From Verrucomicrobiota bacterium (GTDB taxonomy: Bacteria; Verrucomicrobiota; Verrucomicrobiia; Opitutales; UBA953): a DNA stretch of 6,236 nucleotides. The stretch covers positions 1 through 6,236 of the forward strand of contig RDYO01000124.1 of NCBI GenBank assembly GCA_004293385.1. Direction: 5' to 3'. Below, piece by piece: positions 1 through 6,137 of this stretch. The notes beneath the pieces are model-generated. The model saw only the letters and a program-made list of their open reading frames with translations, made no database searches and was not told where the DNA came from. The position numbers and the translations under genes are program-made. The first letter of the stretch is position 1, and each line of letters begins with the position of its first letter.

Positions 1-544
1 CCCGGAGCGCGGTTGGACCAAGCTCGTCTCCTTCTCGCCCGCGCTGACCGCGCCCGGCGGTCCTGAGCTCAAGGGCGACATCCTCTTCCTCGACATCGAC
101 ATCGTCATCGTCGGGAACATGGACGGCTTCTTCGACCATCCCGGCGACTTCCTCATCATCCGGGACTGGCAGAAGGGCCACTACACCGGGAACTCTTCGG
201 TGTATCGCTGGCGCGCCGGCGCGTATCCCGACGTCCTCGAGTATTTCCGCGCGAACCTCGATGCCGTGCGCAAGCGTCACCGCAACGAGCAGGAATACCT
301 GACCGCGCACCTCAGCGCGCAGGGCAAGGTCAGCTACTGGCCCGAGACCTGGTGCCGCAGCTTCAAGAAGCACTGCGTGAAATATTTCCCGTTCTCCCTG
401 TGGCAGACCCCGGAGATTCCCGCCGAAGCCAAGATCGTCGTCTTCCATGGGCTTCCCAATCCGCCCGACGCGCTCGTCGGCCGCAGCGGCAAGTGGTATC
501 GCCGCGTGCTGCCCACGCCGTGGATCGCGGAGAATTGGAAATAA
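1..544 (+). CDS. Glycosyltransferase, GT-A/GT8-like, C-terminal part (5' truncated)
   Basis: The reading frame is open from base 2 to the TAA at 542-544, so about 180 codons are seen and the N-terminus lies outside the window. The fragment contains GDILFLDIDIVIVGNMD (bases 74-121). Its DID triad (92-100) after a hydrophobic strand is the typical DxD metal/nucleotide-sugar site of GT-A transferases. Further on are GNSSVYRW (from about 188), NEQEYL (from 284), resembling the ND/NEQ element of GT8-like enzymes, and FHGLPNPP near the C-terminus (about 443-466), which resembles the metal-binding HG..KP element of that fold. By family it should move a sugar from a nucleotide donor, probably onto a surface glycan, but donor and acceptor cannot be read from the sequence. 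It has no signal peptide or membrane segment in the visible part. The ATG at 119 is internal, because the DxD strand lies upstream of it. The gene converges on the unknown gene at 762-2216. Confidence 0.8.
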   Translation, partial: PERGWTKLVSFSPALTAPGGPELKGDILFLDIDIVIVGNMDGFFDHPGDFLIIRDWQKGHYTGNSSVYRWRAGAYPDVLEYFRANLDAVRKRHRNEQEYLTAHLSAQGKVSYWPETWCRSFKKHCVKYFPFSLWQTPEIPAEAKIVVFHGLPNPPDALVGRSGKWYRRVLPTPWIAENWK

Positions 545-564
545 GCGCGGAGCGCTTATTTCCA
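536..564 (+). terminator. Hairpin terminator overlapping the glycosyltransferase stop codon
   Basis: Bases 537-548 (GGAAATAAGCGC) and 552-563 (GCGCTTATTTCC) are perfect reverse complements around a 3-nt GGA loop, and 536/564 add one more pair. The TAA stop (542-544) lies inside the left arm. No long T-run follows, so termination may be imperfect or bidirectional. Its place at the 3' end of the gene supports the call. Confidence 0.6.
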
Positions 565-565
565 G

Positions 566-735
566 GGGGCACGTGGGCAAGGTGACACGTTGACAAGGGG
601 AGGAGAGCAAGAACCCAAAAGGAAACTGGAGACCGGATGATTGGCTGGGGTCATTATGTCCTCAGCTAACTTTCCGGTTTCCGGTCTCCCTATGTATCGG
701 CCCCTTGTCCACGTGCCCACTTGCCCACGTGTCCC
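566..735. repeat. Three-tier nested inverted repeat, about 170 bp
   Basis: The outer arms are 566-597 and 704-735. Each is a tandem pair of ~16-nt units with consensus CTTGYCMACGTGYCMM. Copies run on the - strand at 566-581 and 582-597 and on the + strand at 704-719 and 720-735. The two arms match at about 27 of 32 positions. Inside these, 628-636 (GGAGACCGG) pairs perfectly with 681-689. Both inner flanks are made of 7-nt GGARACY-like units (621-634, and the complement of 671-689, where TTTCCGG occurs twice in tandem). At the apex, 641-650 pairs with 660-669 (10 bp, two G-U pairs if read as + strand RNA) around a 9-nt loop. No protein is encoded in the gap. It may be a dispersed palindromic repeat or a small non-autonomous element, but no copy elsewhere can be seen in this window. 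Confidence 0.75.
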
Positions 736-737
736 CT

Positions 738-758
738 CGAAGGCGCTGTGCGCCTTCG
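738..758 (-). terminator. Hairpin terminator for the unknown - strand gene
   Basis: CGAAGGCGC (738-746) and GCGCCTTCG (750-758) form a perfect 9-bp stem with a 3-nt loop, starting 3 bp past the stop codon of the - strand gene. No T-run follows on the - strand (the next bases read AGGGG), so it may be a weak or Rho-assisted terminator. It sits directly beside the outer end of the 566-735 repeat. Confidence 0.5.
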
Positions 759-761
759 CGC

Positions 762-2216
762 TTACTTCTCGTCCGCGGCCTCGTCGTTGGCGGCTTCTTC
801 CTTGGCCTGGGCCTGACTGCTCAGGATGGGCTGGGCGAAGAGACGACCATCGGGGAGGTTGGCGATGTAGCCTTCGCCGATGAGGAACGAGAGATCGGTG
901 AGCACCTGGGTCTTCGCGGCTTCCTCGGCGTTGTCGCCGGCGAGGGCGACGACGAGATCCTTGGCTTGCTGGGCCGGCTTGCGATCGAGCGAGTCGAAGA
1001 TCTTGGCCATCGGATCGCTGAAGGCCGACTTCGGGTCACGGCAGCGGCGACGGACGGAGCAGGCGTAGGTGATGCCCTTCGAGCCCTTCTTATAGAGGTG
1101 GAAGCCTTCCTTGCGGAGACGGCCACGGATGCCGTTGGCGGTGTCGAGGGGGAAGGCGCGCTGCTGTTCGAGGGCGTAGCGGACGGAATCACGGAGCGGG
1201 CCGGGATTCATCTCTTCGAGCAGGCGGCCGGCGAAGCGCACCCACGGATGGGTCTTCACCACGAGGTCCTTGCGGAAGGCCTGGAGGAACCCGCGGGCGG
1301 CGTCGAGGGACTCGAGGCGTTCCGGTTCGCCTTCCTTGCGGTCCTTCGGGGCGTATTCGCTGCGGGTGGACATCGACTTCAGCCAGGCGTCGATCTGTTC
1401 CTGTTCGCGGACCATCTCAAGGCGGCCCTTGAAGGCGTCGAACGGCACGTTCGGGCAATGGCGGGCGTGGTGCTCGCGGAGATTGCGCTGGTAGCTGTGG
1501 TGCGTCGGGGCGCCGAGCAGCCTGCCCGTCTGCGGGCACTTCGCGACCATCAGGAAGGACCCCTTCGGGGCTTCGACTTCGACTTCGACCACGTCGAAGA
1601 ACTTGTCGAGGTGGCGGGACATCACGTGGGAGACCGCATCGCCTTCGCTGAGGAAGGGATGGCCGTCGGGCACGGAGACGGCGAGCAGGGCGTCGGGGCG
1701 CTGTTCGGCTTCGAGGTGGCGGATGACGATCGAGAGGCGGTCTTCCTTGTCGAGGATCAGGCGGGCGACCTCGAAGAGCTCGTAGGTCATCTTGCTCTTC
1801 TTCATCGCGCCGCCGAGCAGTTCGAACTTGGCGTCGTCGGGGAAGAAAGCGCTGGCGACGACCGGGCGGAAGGTCGGGGCGTCATCGTAACGGGAAGGAC
1901 CGCGGTCGTCGCGACGGGGGCCACGGTCATCACGGCGAGGTCCGCCACGGTCGTCGCGGCGGGGGCCGCCGGGGCCGGCGCCAGGGCCGTCACGACGCGG
2001 GCCACGGCTCTGGCCGTCGCGGGGAGGGCCGCGGCGATCGCCGCCGGGACCGTCGCGGAAACGCGGGCGGTCGCCATCGCGACGCGGGCCGCCGTTGCCG
2101 GAGCTGACCTTTTCGGAGGGTCCGCTGACCCAGGAGGGCCCGAAACCAAGGGAAGAGAGGTCCAGTTCGAAGGACTTTTCCTTGGGAGGGTTGTTTTCAG
2201 CCGAGTCGGAGGACAT
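762..2216 (-). CDS. Protein of unknown function with an Arg/Gly/Asp-rich disordered N-terminal region
   Basis: This 484-residue protein is not one I recognise. Residues 1-41 hold a short hydrophobic-acidic stretch (SFELDLSSLGFGPSW). Residues 42-112 are low complexity with repeats of the GPRRDD/GPRRDG type (at about 43, 72, 84, 92 and 99), resembling RGG-type RNA-binding tails. Residues from about 119 to 465 look globular and soluble. Within them, Cys227 and a His/Cys cluster (H239, H240, H249, H250, H253, C254) could bind a metal, and a basic stretch includes GIRGRLRKEGFHLYKKGSKG. The C-terminus is Ala/Glu/Asp-rich. No signal peptide or membrane segment is seen. The chosen ATG (2214-2216) gives the full frame, and no Shine-Dalgarno precedes it. 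A role in RNA binding or ribosome-linked work is inference from composition only. Its start faces a tRNA-Leu gene and its 3' end converges on a glycosyltransferase gene. Confidence 0.8.
   Translation of the reverse strand: MSSDSAENNPPKEKSFELDLSSLGFGPSWVSGPSEKVSSGNGGPRRDGDRPRFRDGPGGDRRGPPRDGQSRGPRRDGPGAGPGGPRRDDRGGPRRDDRGPRRDDRGPSRYDDAPTFRPVVASAFFPDDAKFELLGGAMKKSKMTYELFEVARLILDKEDRLSIVIRHLEAEQRPDALLAVSVPDGHPFLSEGDAVSHVMSRHLDKFFDVVEVEVEAPKGSFLMVAKCPQTGRLLGAPTHHSYQRNLREHHARHCPNVPFDAFKGRLEMVREQEQIDAWLKSMSTRSEYAPKDRKEGEPERLESLDAARGFLQAFRKDLVVKTHPWVRFAGRLLEEMNPGPLRDSVRYALEQQRAFPLDTANGIRGRLRKEGFHLYKKGSKGITYACSVRRRCRDPKSAFSDPMAKIFDSLDRKPAQQAKDLVVALAGDNAEEAAKTQVLTDLSFLIGEGYIANLPDGRLFAQPILSSQAQAKEEAANDEAADEK
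1881..2093 (-). repeat. Degenerate in-gene repeats encoding GPRRDD-like units
   Basis: This part of the unknown gene encodes residues 42-112, with repeated six-residue units such as GPRRDD (residues 84-89, 92-97, 99-104) and GPRRDG (43-48, 72-77). The DNA repeats variants of GGTCGTCGCGACGGGGGCC on the + strand. Such tracts are prone to slippage, so copy number may vary between strains. Confidence 0.7.
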
Positions 2217-2247
2217 TGAGGAAGTGAGCGTTTAGAAAGAAGTCCGC

Positions 2248-2278
2248 TTGGCAAGCATCGGCACAATCGCTTTTTACT
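2248..2278 (+). promoter_or_regulatory. Possible weak sigma-70-like promoter for tRNA-Leu
   Basis: TTGGCA (2248-2253) could serve as a -35 box and TTTACT (2273-2278) as a -10 box, with a long 19-bp spacer and about 42 bp to the tRNA start. The -10 match is 4 of 6. The 104-bp gap between the divergent unknown gene and the tRNA must hold promoters, but the exact boxes are uncertain. Confidence 0.2.
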
Positions 2279-2320
2279 TGCACCCATCGTCAGGAGTTCC
2301 AGCGTGCACCTTCCTTTATT

Positions 2321-2404
2321 GCTCAGGTGGTGGAATGGCAGACACGCATGCTTGAGGTGCATGTGCCGCAAGGTGTCCGGGTTCAAGTCCCGGCCTGAGC
2401 ACCA
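2321..2404 (+). tRNA. tRNA-Leu (anticodon GAG)
   Basis: The acceptor stem GCTCAGG (2321-2327) pairs with CCTGAGC (2394-2400), followed by discriminator A (2401) and an encoded CCA (2402-2404). The anticodon stem CATGC/GCATG (2347-2351/2359-2363) encloses the loop TTGAGGT, giving anticodon GAG at 2354-2356, which reads CUC and CUU. The extra-long variable arm (about 2364-2376) is the class II mark of tRNA-Leu. The T-stem CCGGG/CCCGG encloses TTCAAGT. All stems pair, so the tRNA looks functional. Confidence 0.97.
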
Positions 2405-2413
2405 ATTTAGGCT

Positions 2414-2446
2414 GGGTCGGTCCGGAAACGGGCCGGCCCTGTTTTT
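2414..2446 (+). terminator. Intrinsic terminator of tRNA-Leu
   Basis: An 11-bp stem (2414-2424 with 2429-2439, two G-U pairs) closes a GAAA tetraloop and is followed by TGTTTTT. It begins 9 bp after the CCA end and 71 bp before the purD start, so it should separate tRNA transcription from the purine operon. Confidence 0.9.
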
Positions 2447-2484
2447 GGTTCACATCATTCCCGACACCCCGCAGTAGTAGGGAC

Positions 2485-3783
2485 ATGGCTACGCAGGGAA
2501 AACTCGACGTCCTCATCCTCGGCTCCGGCGGCCGCGAACACGCTTTGCTCAAGGCCTGCCTCCGCAGCCCCCGCGTGGCCAAGGTGCGCGTCGCCCCCGG
2601 TAACGGCGGCATGGCCCTCGAAGCCGAATGCCTCGACATTGATGCGGCCAACCCCGCCGCCGTCCTCGAGCTCGTCCGCCGCACCCAGTCCAATTTCGTG
2701 ATCGTCGGCCCGGAAGTCCCGCTCGCCGCCGGCGTGGTCGACGCCCTCGAAGCCGCGGGCATCCCCGCTTACGGCCCGCTCGCCGCGGGCGCGCGCCTCG
2801 AGGCCAGCAAGGCCTTCAGCAAGGATTTCATGGTGCGCCACAAGGTGCCGACCGCCGCTTCCGAGACCTTCCGTTCCCTGGCTCCCGCCTTGGAATACGT
2901 CCGTCAGCAGCCCGTCCCGATCGTCATCAAGGCCTCGGGACTGGCGGCAGGGAAGGGCGTCGTCATCGCGACCACGCACGCCGAGGCCGAGGCCGCGCTG
3001 CGCGACATGATGGAGACCAAGGTCTTCGGCGCGTCGGGCGACGAGGTCGTCATCGAAGAGTTCATGCAGGGCGAAGAGGCCTCGATCATGCTCATGGTCT
3101 GCCGCGAAGAGTACCTGATGCTTCCGCCGAGCCAGGACCATAAGCGCGTCGGCGAAGGCGACACCGGCCTCAACACGGGCGGCATGGGCGCTTACGCTCC
3201 TACGACCGTCGTCACGCCGGAAGTCGAGCGTCGTCTCCGCGAGGAGATCATCGCGCCCACGCTGCGCGGCCTCAAGGCCGACGGCATCGATTACCGCGGC
3301 ACGCTCTACGTCGGCATCATGGTGACCGCGACCGGCCCGAAGGTCGTCGAGTTCAATGTCCGCTTCGGCGATCCCGAGTGCCAGGTGCTCATGCCCTCGC
3401 TCGAGACCGACCCCGTGCAGATCATGGAAGACATCGCGCACGGACGTTTCCGTCCGGCGGCCGTCAAGCTCCGCCCCGGCGCCACGATCATCGTCGTGCT
3501 GGCCGCCGGCGGTTATCCGGGCGAGATCCGCAAGGGCGACCCCATCACTTTGCCTGCTAGCCTGCCGGAAGGCGTCGATATCGTCCATGGCGGCACCAAA
3601 CGCCTGCCCGACGGACGGGTCGTCACCACCGGCGGCCGCGTCCTGGGCGTCGTGGCCCATGGCCCGACCCTGCAGGAAGCCGCCCGCCGCGCCTATGCCG
3701 TCGTCCCGCAGATCCAATACGAGGGCTGCCACTACCGTCGGGACATCGGCTATCGTCAGCTCCGCCGCGACGGAGTCCTCTGA
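2485..3783 (+). CDS. purD: Phosphoribosylamine-glycine ligase (GAR synthetase)
   Basis: PurD catalyses ATP-dependent ligation of 5-phosphoribosylamine to glycine, the second step of de novo purine synthesis, in the cytoplasm. At 432 residues it has normal family length and all the hallmarks. The N-domain has GSGGREHA (13-20), PGNGG (38-42) and VGPEVPLAAG (74-83). The ATP-grasp part has EASKAFSK (106-113) and IKASGLAAGKGV (148-159, with K149), followed by HKRVGEGDTGLNTGGMGAYAP (219-239). The metal-binding EFNVRFGDPE segment has E289 and N291. The C-terminal domain is complete. The ATG at 2485 puts the first glycine loop at the usual distance. The only SD-like bases (AGGG) are too close to the start to be typical. 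It heads a likely operon with the phosphatase gene 38 bp downstream, then rpiB and glyA. Its substrates come from pathways that rpiB and glyA feed. Confidence 0.97.
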   Translation: MATQGKLDVLILGSGGREHALLKACLRSPRVAKVRVAPGNGGMALEAECLDIDAANPAAVLELVRRTQSNFVIVGPEVPLAAGVVDALEAAGIPAYGPLAAGARLEASKAFSKDFMVRHKVPTAASETFRSLAPALEYVRQQPVPIVIKASGLAAGKGVVIATTHAEAEAALRDMMETKVFGASGDEVVIEEFMQGEEASIMLMVCREEYLMLPPSQDHKRVGEGDTGLNTGGMGAYAPTTVVTPEVERRLREEIIAPTLRGLKADGIDYRGTLYVGIMVTATGPKVVEFNVRFGDPECQVLMPSLETDPVQIMEDIAHGRFRPAAVKLRPGATIIVVLAAGGYPGEIRKGDPITLPASLPEGVDIVHGGTKRLPDGRVVTTGGRVLGVVAHGPTLQEAARRAYAVVPQIQYEGCHYRRDIGYRQLRRDGVL

Positions 3784-3821
3784 GCGCTTGAACCGAGGGG
3801 CGAATCCCCCATCTTGAGGTC

Positions 3822-4307
3822 ATGGCCGTCGAGCGAGACACCGTCACGTTTGTCTGCACGGGTAATACCTGTCGCAGTCCGATGGCGGAGGCGTTGCTCC
3901 GGGCGACCCTGACCAAGCGAGGGCAGGGGCTCGAGAAGCTGAAGGTCGCGTCGTTCGGCCTCGCCGCCGAAGCCGGACTGCCCGCCTCGACCAACTCCTT
4001 CAAGGCCATGCAGCGCATCGGCTTGGACGTCGGCGCGCATCGCAGCCGCCTGCTCACCCAGGCCGACGTCGACCGCAGCCTCGTGATCTTCGGGATGTCC
4101 GAATCCCACCTGGCGGCCCTGCATGCCCGCTTCGACTCCCTGCCGGAATTCGTGCTCCTGCTCCGCGACGTCCTGCCGGACGACGTCCCGCGCGACATCC
4201 CCGATCCTTTCGGCGGGCCCTATCGTGAGTATGAGGAATGCCGTGATTCCATGGTTGAAGCCGTCCCTGCGATGGTGGAGTTTCTGCGGCAGAACCTCTC
4301 GCGATGA
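3822..4307 (+). CDS. Low-molecular-weight phosphatase, likely YwlE-type protein-arginine phosphatase
   Basis: This 161-residue protein has the LMW-PTP P-loop CTGNTCRS at residues 12-19. C12 is the nucleophile and R18 binds the phosphate. The general acid is D128 in the DPFGG motif, so the catalytic set is complete. Thr16 occupies the place of B. subtilis YwlE Thr11, reported to favour phospho-arginine, where tyrosine phosphatases have a bulky residue such as Ile. This makes a protein-arginine phosphatase the better guess, although tyrosine phosphatase activity is not excluded. The start at 3822 gives about 5 more residues before the P-loop than in YwlE. A GAGGT lies only one base from the ATG, too close for a usual RBS. 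The gene lies 38 bp after purD, and its stop overlaps the rpiB start by 4 bp (ATGA), suggesting translational coupling. Confidence 0.88.
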   Translation: MAVERDTVTFVCTGNTCRSPMAEALLRATLTKRGQGLEKLKVASFGLAAEAGLPASTNSFKAMQRIGLDVGAHRSRLLTQADVDRSLVIFGMSESHLAALHARFDSLPEFVLLLRDVLPDDVPRDIPDPFGGPYREYEECRDSMVEAVPAMVEFLRQNLSR

Positions 4308-4753
4308 CCAGCCCGCTTACGCTTTCCTTCGGCAGTGACCACGGCGGCCTCGCCTTACGCCGCGGCCTCAGCGAAGCGCTCAAGGCGAAGGGCTACGCCA
4401 TCCTCGACCGCGGTACTGAGACCGAGGCCTCTTGCGATTATCCTGACTACGCCCACGCCGTGGGCGCCGACGTCGTCGCCGGTCGCGCGAAATTCGGCAT
4501 CCTCGTCTGCACGACCGGCATCGGTATCTCCATCGCCGCCAACAAAATGCGGGGCATCCGGGCCGCCCTCGTCCAGAGCGCCGATGCCGCCGGCCTGAGC
4601 CGCCGTCATAACGACGCCAATGTCCTTTGTTTCGGGGCCAAATACGTCGACCTCCCGACCGCCGTGGCGTGCGTGGAGGCCTTCCTGGCCGCCGAATTCG
4701 AAGCCGGGCGGCATACCCGCCGCGTGGACAAGATGGAGTCCTCCTGTGGATAA
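4304..4753 (+). CDS. rpiB: Ribose-5-phosphate isomerase B (RpiB/LacAB family)
   Basis: RpiB interconverts ribulose-5-phosphate and ribose-5-phosphate in the non-oxidative pentose phosphate pathway, feeding PRPP for nucleotides. The 149 residues match the family length. Visible motifs are GSDHGG (10-15), YPDYA (46-50), the active-site stretch GILVCTTGIGISIAANKMRGIRA (65-87, catalytic Cys69), SRRHNDANVL (99-108, H102 and N103) and GRHTRRVDKM (135-144, R136 and R140). These match phosphate- and sugar-binding residues known in E. coli RpiB. The usual CGTG is CTTG here, so a Thr (residue 70) replaces the common Gly. A LacA/LacB or other sugar-phosphate isomerase role is possible but less likely in this context. 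The start codon overlaps the phosphatase stop codon, and glyA follows after 60 bp. Confidence 0.93.
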   Translation: MTSPLTLSFGSDHGGLALRRGLSEALKAKGYAILDRGTETEASCDYPDYAHAVGADVVAGRAKFGILVCTTGIGISIAANKMRGIRAALVQSADAAGLSRRHNDANVLCFGAKYVDLPTAVACVEAFLAAEFEAGRHTRRVDKMESSCG

Positions 4754-4813
4754 CCCCGGCGGATTTGCCGTTGCCACGTTTCCTCCCACGATTTGCCCTC
4801 TGACCTTCCCAAC

Positions 4814-6067
4814 ATGACCGCCATTCGCCGCATCCCTCTCGCCCAGCTGGACCCCGAGATCGACCGCCTGATCAAGGCCGAGCTCAAGCGCCAGCAGACG
4901 CACATCGAGCTGATCGCCTCCGAGAACTTCACGCTCCCCGCCGTCATGGAGGCCCAGGGCAGCATCCTCACCAACAAGTACGCCGAAGGTTACCCCGGTA
5001 AGCGCTGGTACGGCGGCTGTGAGAACGTCGACCAGATCGAACAGCTCGCCATCGACCGCGCCAAGTCCCTCTTCGGTGCCGACCACGCCAACGTCCAGCC
5101 CCACTCCGGCAGCCAGGCCAACGCCGCCGTCTACTTCGCCTCCATCAAGCCCGGCGACAAGATCCTGACGATGAACCTGTCGCACGGCGGTCACCTCACG
5201 CACGGCAACGCCGCCAACTTCTCGGGCAAGCTCTACACCGTCGTCCACTACGGCGTGGGCGCCGACGGCCGCATCAACTACGACGAAGTCGAGGAGATGG
5301 CCAAGCGCGAGAAGCCCAAGATGATCACCGTCGGCGCTTCCGCTTACGCCCGTGAGATCGACTTCGCCCGCTTCGGCAAGATCGCCAAGGAAAACGGTGC
5401 GCTCCTGCTCGCCGACATCGCGCACATCGCCGGCCTCGTCGCCGCGGGCGTGCATCCGTCGCCCGTCCCGTACGCCGACTTCGTGACCACCACCACGCAC
5501 AAGACCCTGCGCGGTCCGCGCGGCGGCCTCATCCTCTGCAAGGCCGAGCACGCCAAGGCCATCGACTCCTCCGTCTTCCCCGGCGCCCAGGGCGGCCCGC
5601 TCGAGCACGTGATCGCCGCCAAGGCGATCTGCTTCGCACAGTGCGCCACGCCGGAGTTCAAGGACTACGCCAAGCAGGTCGTCGCCAATTCCAAGGCGCT
5701 CGCCGACGAGCTCGTGAAGCTCGGCTTCCACCTCATCAGCGGCGGCACCGACAACCATCTCAGCCTCCTGGACCTCCGTAAGAGCCACCCGGAAGTCACC
5801 GGCAAGGACGCCCAGCTCGCCCTGGACGCCGCCCACATCACGACCAATAAGAACACCGTGCCGGACGAGACCCGCAGCCCCTTCCAGGCCAGCGGTATCC
5901 GCGTCGGCACCCCGGCCGTGACCTCCCGTGGTATGAAGGAGGCCGAAATGAAGGAAATCGCCAAGGCCATCGCCGTCGTGCTTTCCGGTCCGCAGGATCC
6001 GGCTAAGATCGCCGAAGCCCAAGGCATCGTGGCGTCCCTGACCGGCCGCTTCCCCCTGCCTTATTGA
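4814..6067 (+). CDS. glyA: Serine hydroxymethyltransferase
   Basis: GlyA is a cytoplasmic PLP enzyme converting serine and tetrahydrofolate to glycine and 5,10-methylene-THF, the main source of glycine and one-carbon units. From the ATG at 4814 the protein has 417 residues, the normal length. It contains IELIASENF (31-39), YAEGYPGKRWYGGCE, the PLP-contacting D201 and H204 in DIAHIAGLVAAG, the Schiff-base lysine K230 in TTTTHKTLRGPRGG, and R363 in SGIRVGTPAVTSRG, which binds the substrate carboxylate. These fall within one residue of the E. coli numbering. A TTG at 4793 would add seven residues, but the ATG fits the family start better; neither has a Shine-Dalgarno. The 60-bp gap after rpiB holds no terminator, so read-through is likely. 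A terminator follows the stop codon. The glycine it makes is a PurD substrate. Confidence 0.97.
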   Translation: MTAIRRIPLAQLDPEIDRLIKAELKRQQTHIELIASENFTLPAVMEAQGSILTNKYAEGYPGKRWYGGCENVDQIEQLAIDRAKSLFGADHANVQPHSGSQANAAVYFASIKPGDKILTMNLSHGGHLTHGNAANFSGKLYTVVHYGVGADGRINYDEVEEMAKREKPKMITVGASAYAREIDFARFGKIAKENGALLLADIAHIAGLVAAGVHPSPVPYADFVTTTTHKTLRGPRGGLILCKAEHAKAIDSSVFPGAQGGPLEHVIAAKAICFAQCATPEFKDYAKQVVANSKALADELVKLGFHLISGGTDNHLSLLDLRKSHPEVTGKDAQLALDAAHITTNKNTVPDETRSPFQASGIRVGTPAVTSRGMKEAEMKEIAKAIAVVLSGPQDPAKIAEAQGIVASLTGRFPLPY

Positions 6068-6075
6068 TGATATAA

Positions 6076-6119
6076 GGGTCGCTTTTCGGCTTTCCAATTA
6101 AGCCGAAGCGACCTATTTT
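6076..6119 (+). terminator. Intrinsic terminator after glyA
   Basis: GGTCGCTT-TT-CGGCTT (6077-6092) pairs with AAGCCGAAGCGACC (6100-6113), a 14-bp stem with a 2-nt T bulge in the left arm and a 7-nt loop. A G-U pair (6076/6114) may extend it. The tract ATTTT follows. It starts 9 bp after the glyA stop and marks the end of the purD-glyA transcription unit. Confidence 0.88.
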
Positions 6120-6137
6120 CTACATACCCCTAAATCT

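Noticed and set aside
119..544. The ATG at 119 as the start of the glycosyltransferase
   Set aside because: The frame is open to the window edge, and the DxD strand needed for catalysis lies upstream of this ATG.
566..735. The short-unit inverted repeats as a CRISPR array or insertion sequence
   Set aside because: The units are tandem or inverted without regular spacers, and no transposase or clear target-site duplication is seen.
705..2219. A 504-codon open frame on the + strand lying opposite the whole unknown gene
   Set aside because: Its translation is a Gly/Val/Ala/Glu/Asp/Arg-rich mix typical of the antisense of a GC-rich gene. The - strand frame has a proper domain layout, a stop followed by a hairpin, and low-complexity repeats that make sense as protein.
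2321..2404. tRNA-Leu as an attachment site of an integrated element
   Set aside because: There is no integrase, no repeated tRNA 3' end and no foreign-looking DNA nearby. Housekeeping genes follow directly.
2455..3732. A 425-codon open frame on the - strand opposite purD
   Set aside because: purD is certain from its motifs, and the antisense product has no recognisable motif and shadow-like composition.
3797..3809. GGGG/CCCC mini-hairpin between purD and the phosphatase gene
   Set aside because: The stem is only 4 bp with no T-run, so it is too weak to call a terminator.
4762..4797. GATTTGCC occurring twice in the rpiB-glyA gap (4762-4769 and 4790-4797)
   Set aside because: An 8-base match at a distance of 28 bp in a 60-bp gap is weak, with no symmetry or third copy to support an operator.
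4793..4813. TTG start for glyA giving seven extra residues
   Set aside because: The ATG at 4814 fits the normal GlyA N-terminus and places the catalytic residues at the usual numbers. The TTG has no ribosome binding site.
4355..6097. A 580-codon open frame on the - strand opposite rpiB and glyA
   Set aside because: It spans two certain genes and their intergenic gap. Its Gly/Val/Asp/Glu/His-rich translation is the usual antisense of GC-rich codons, and it begins inside the glyA terminator.
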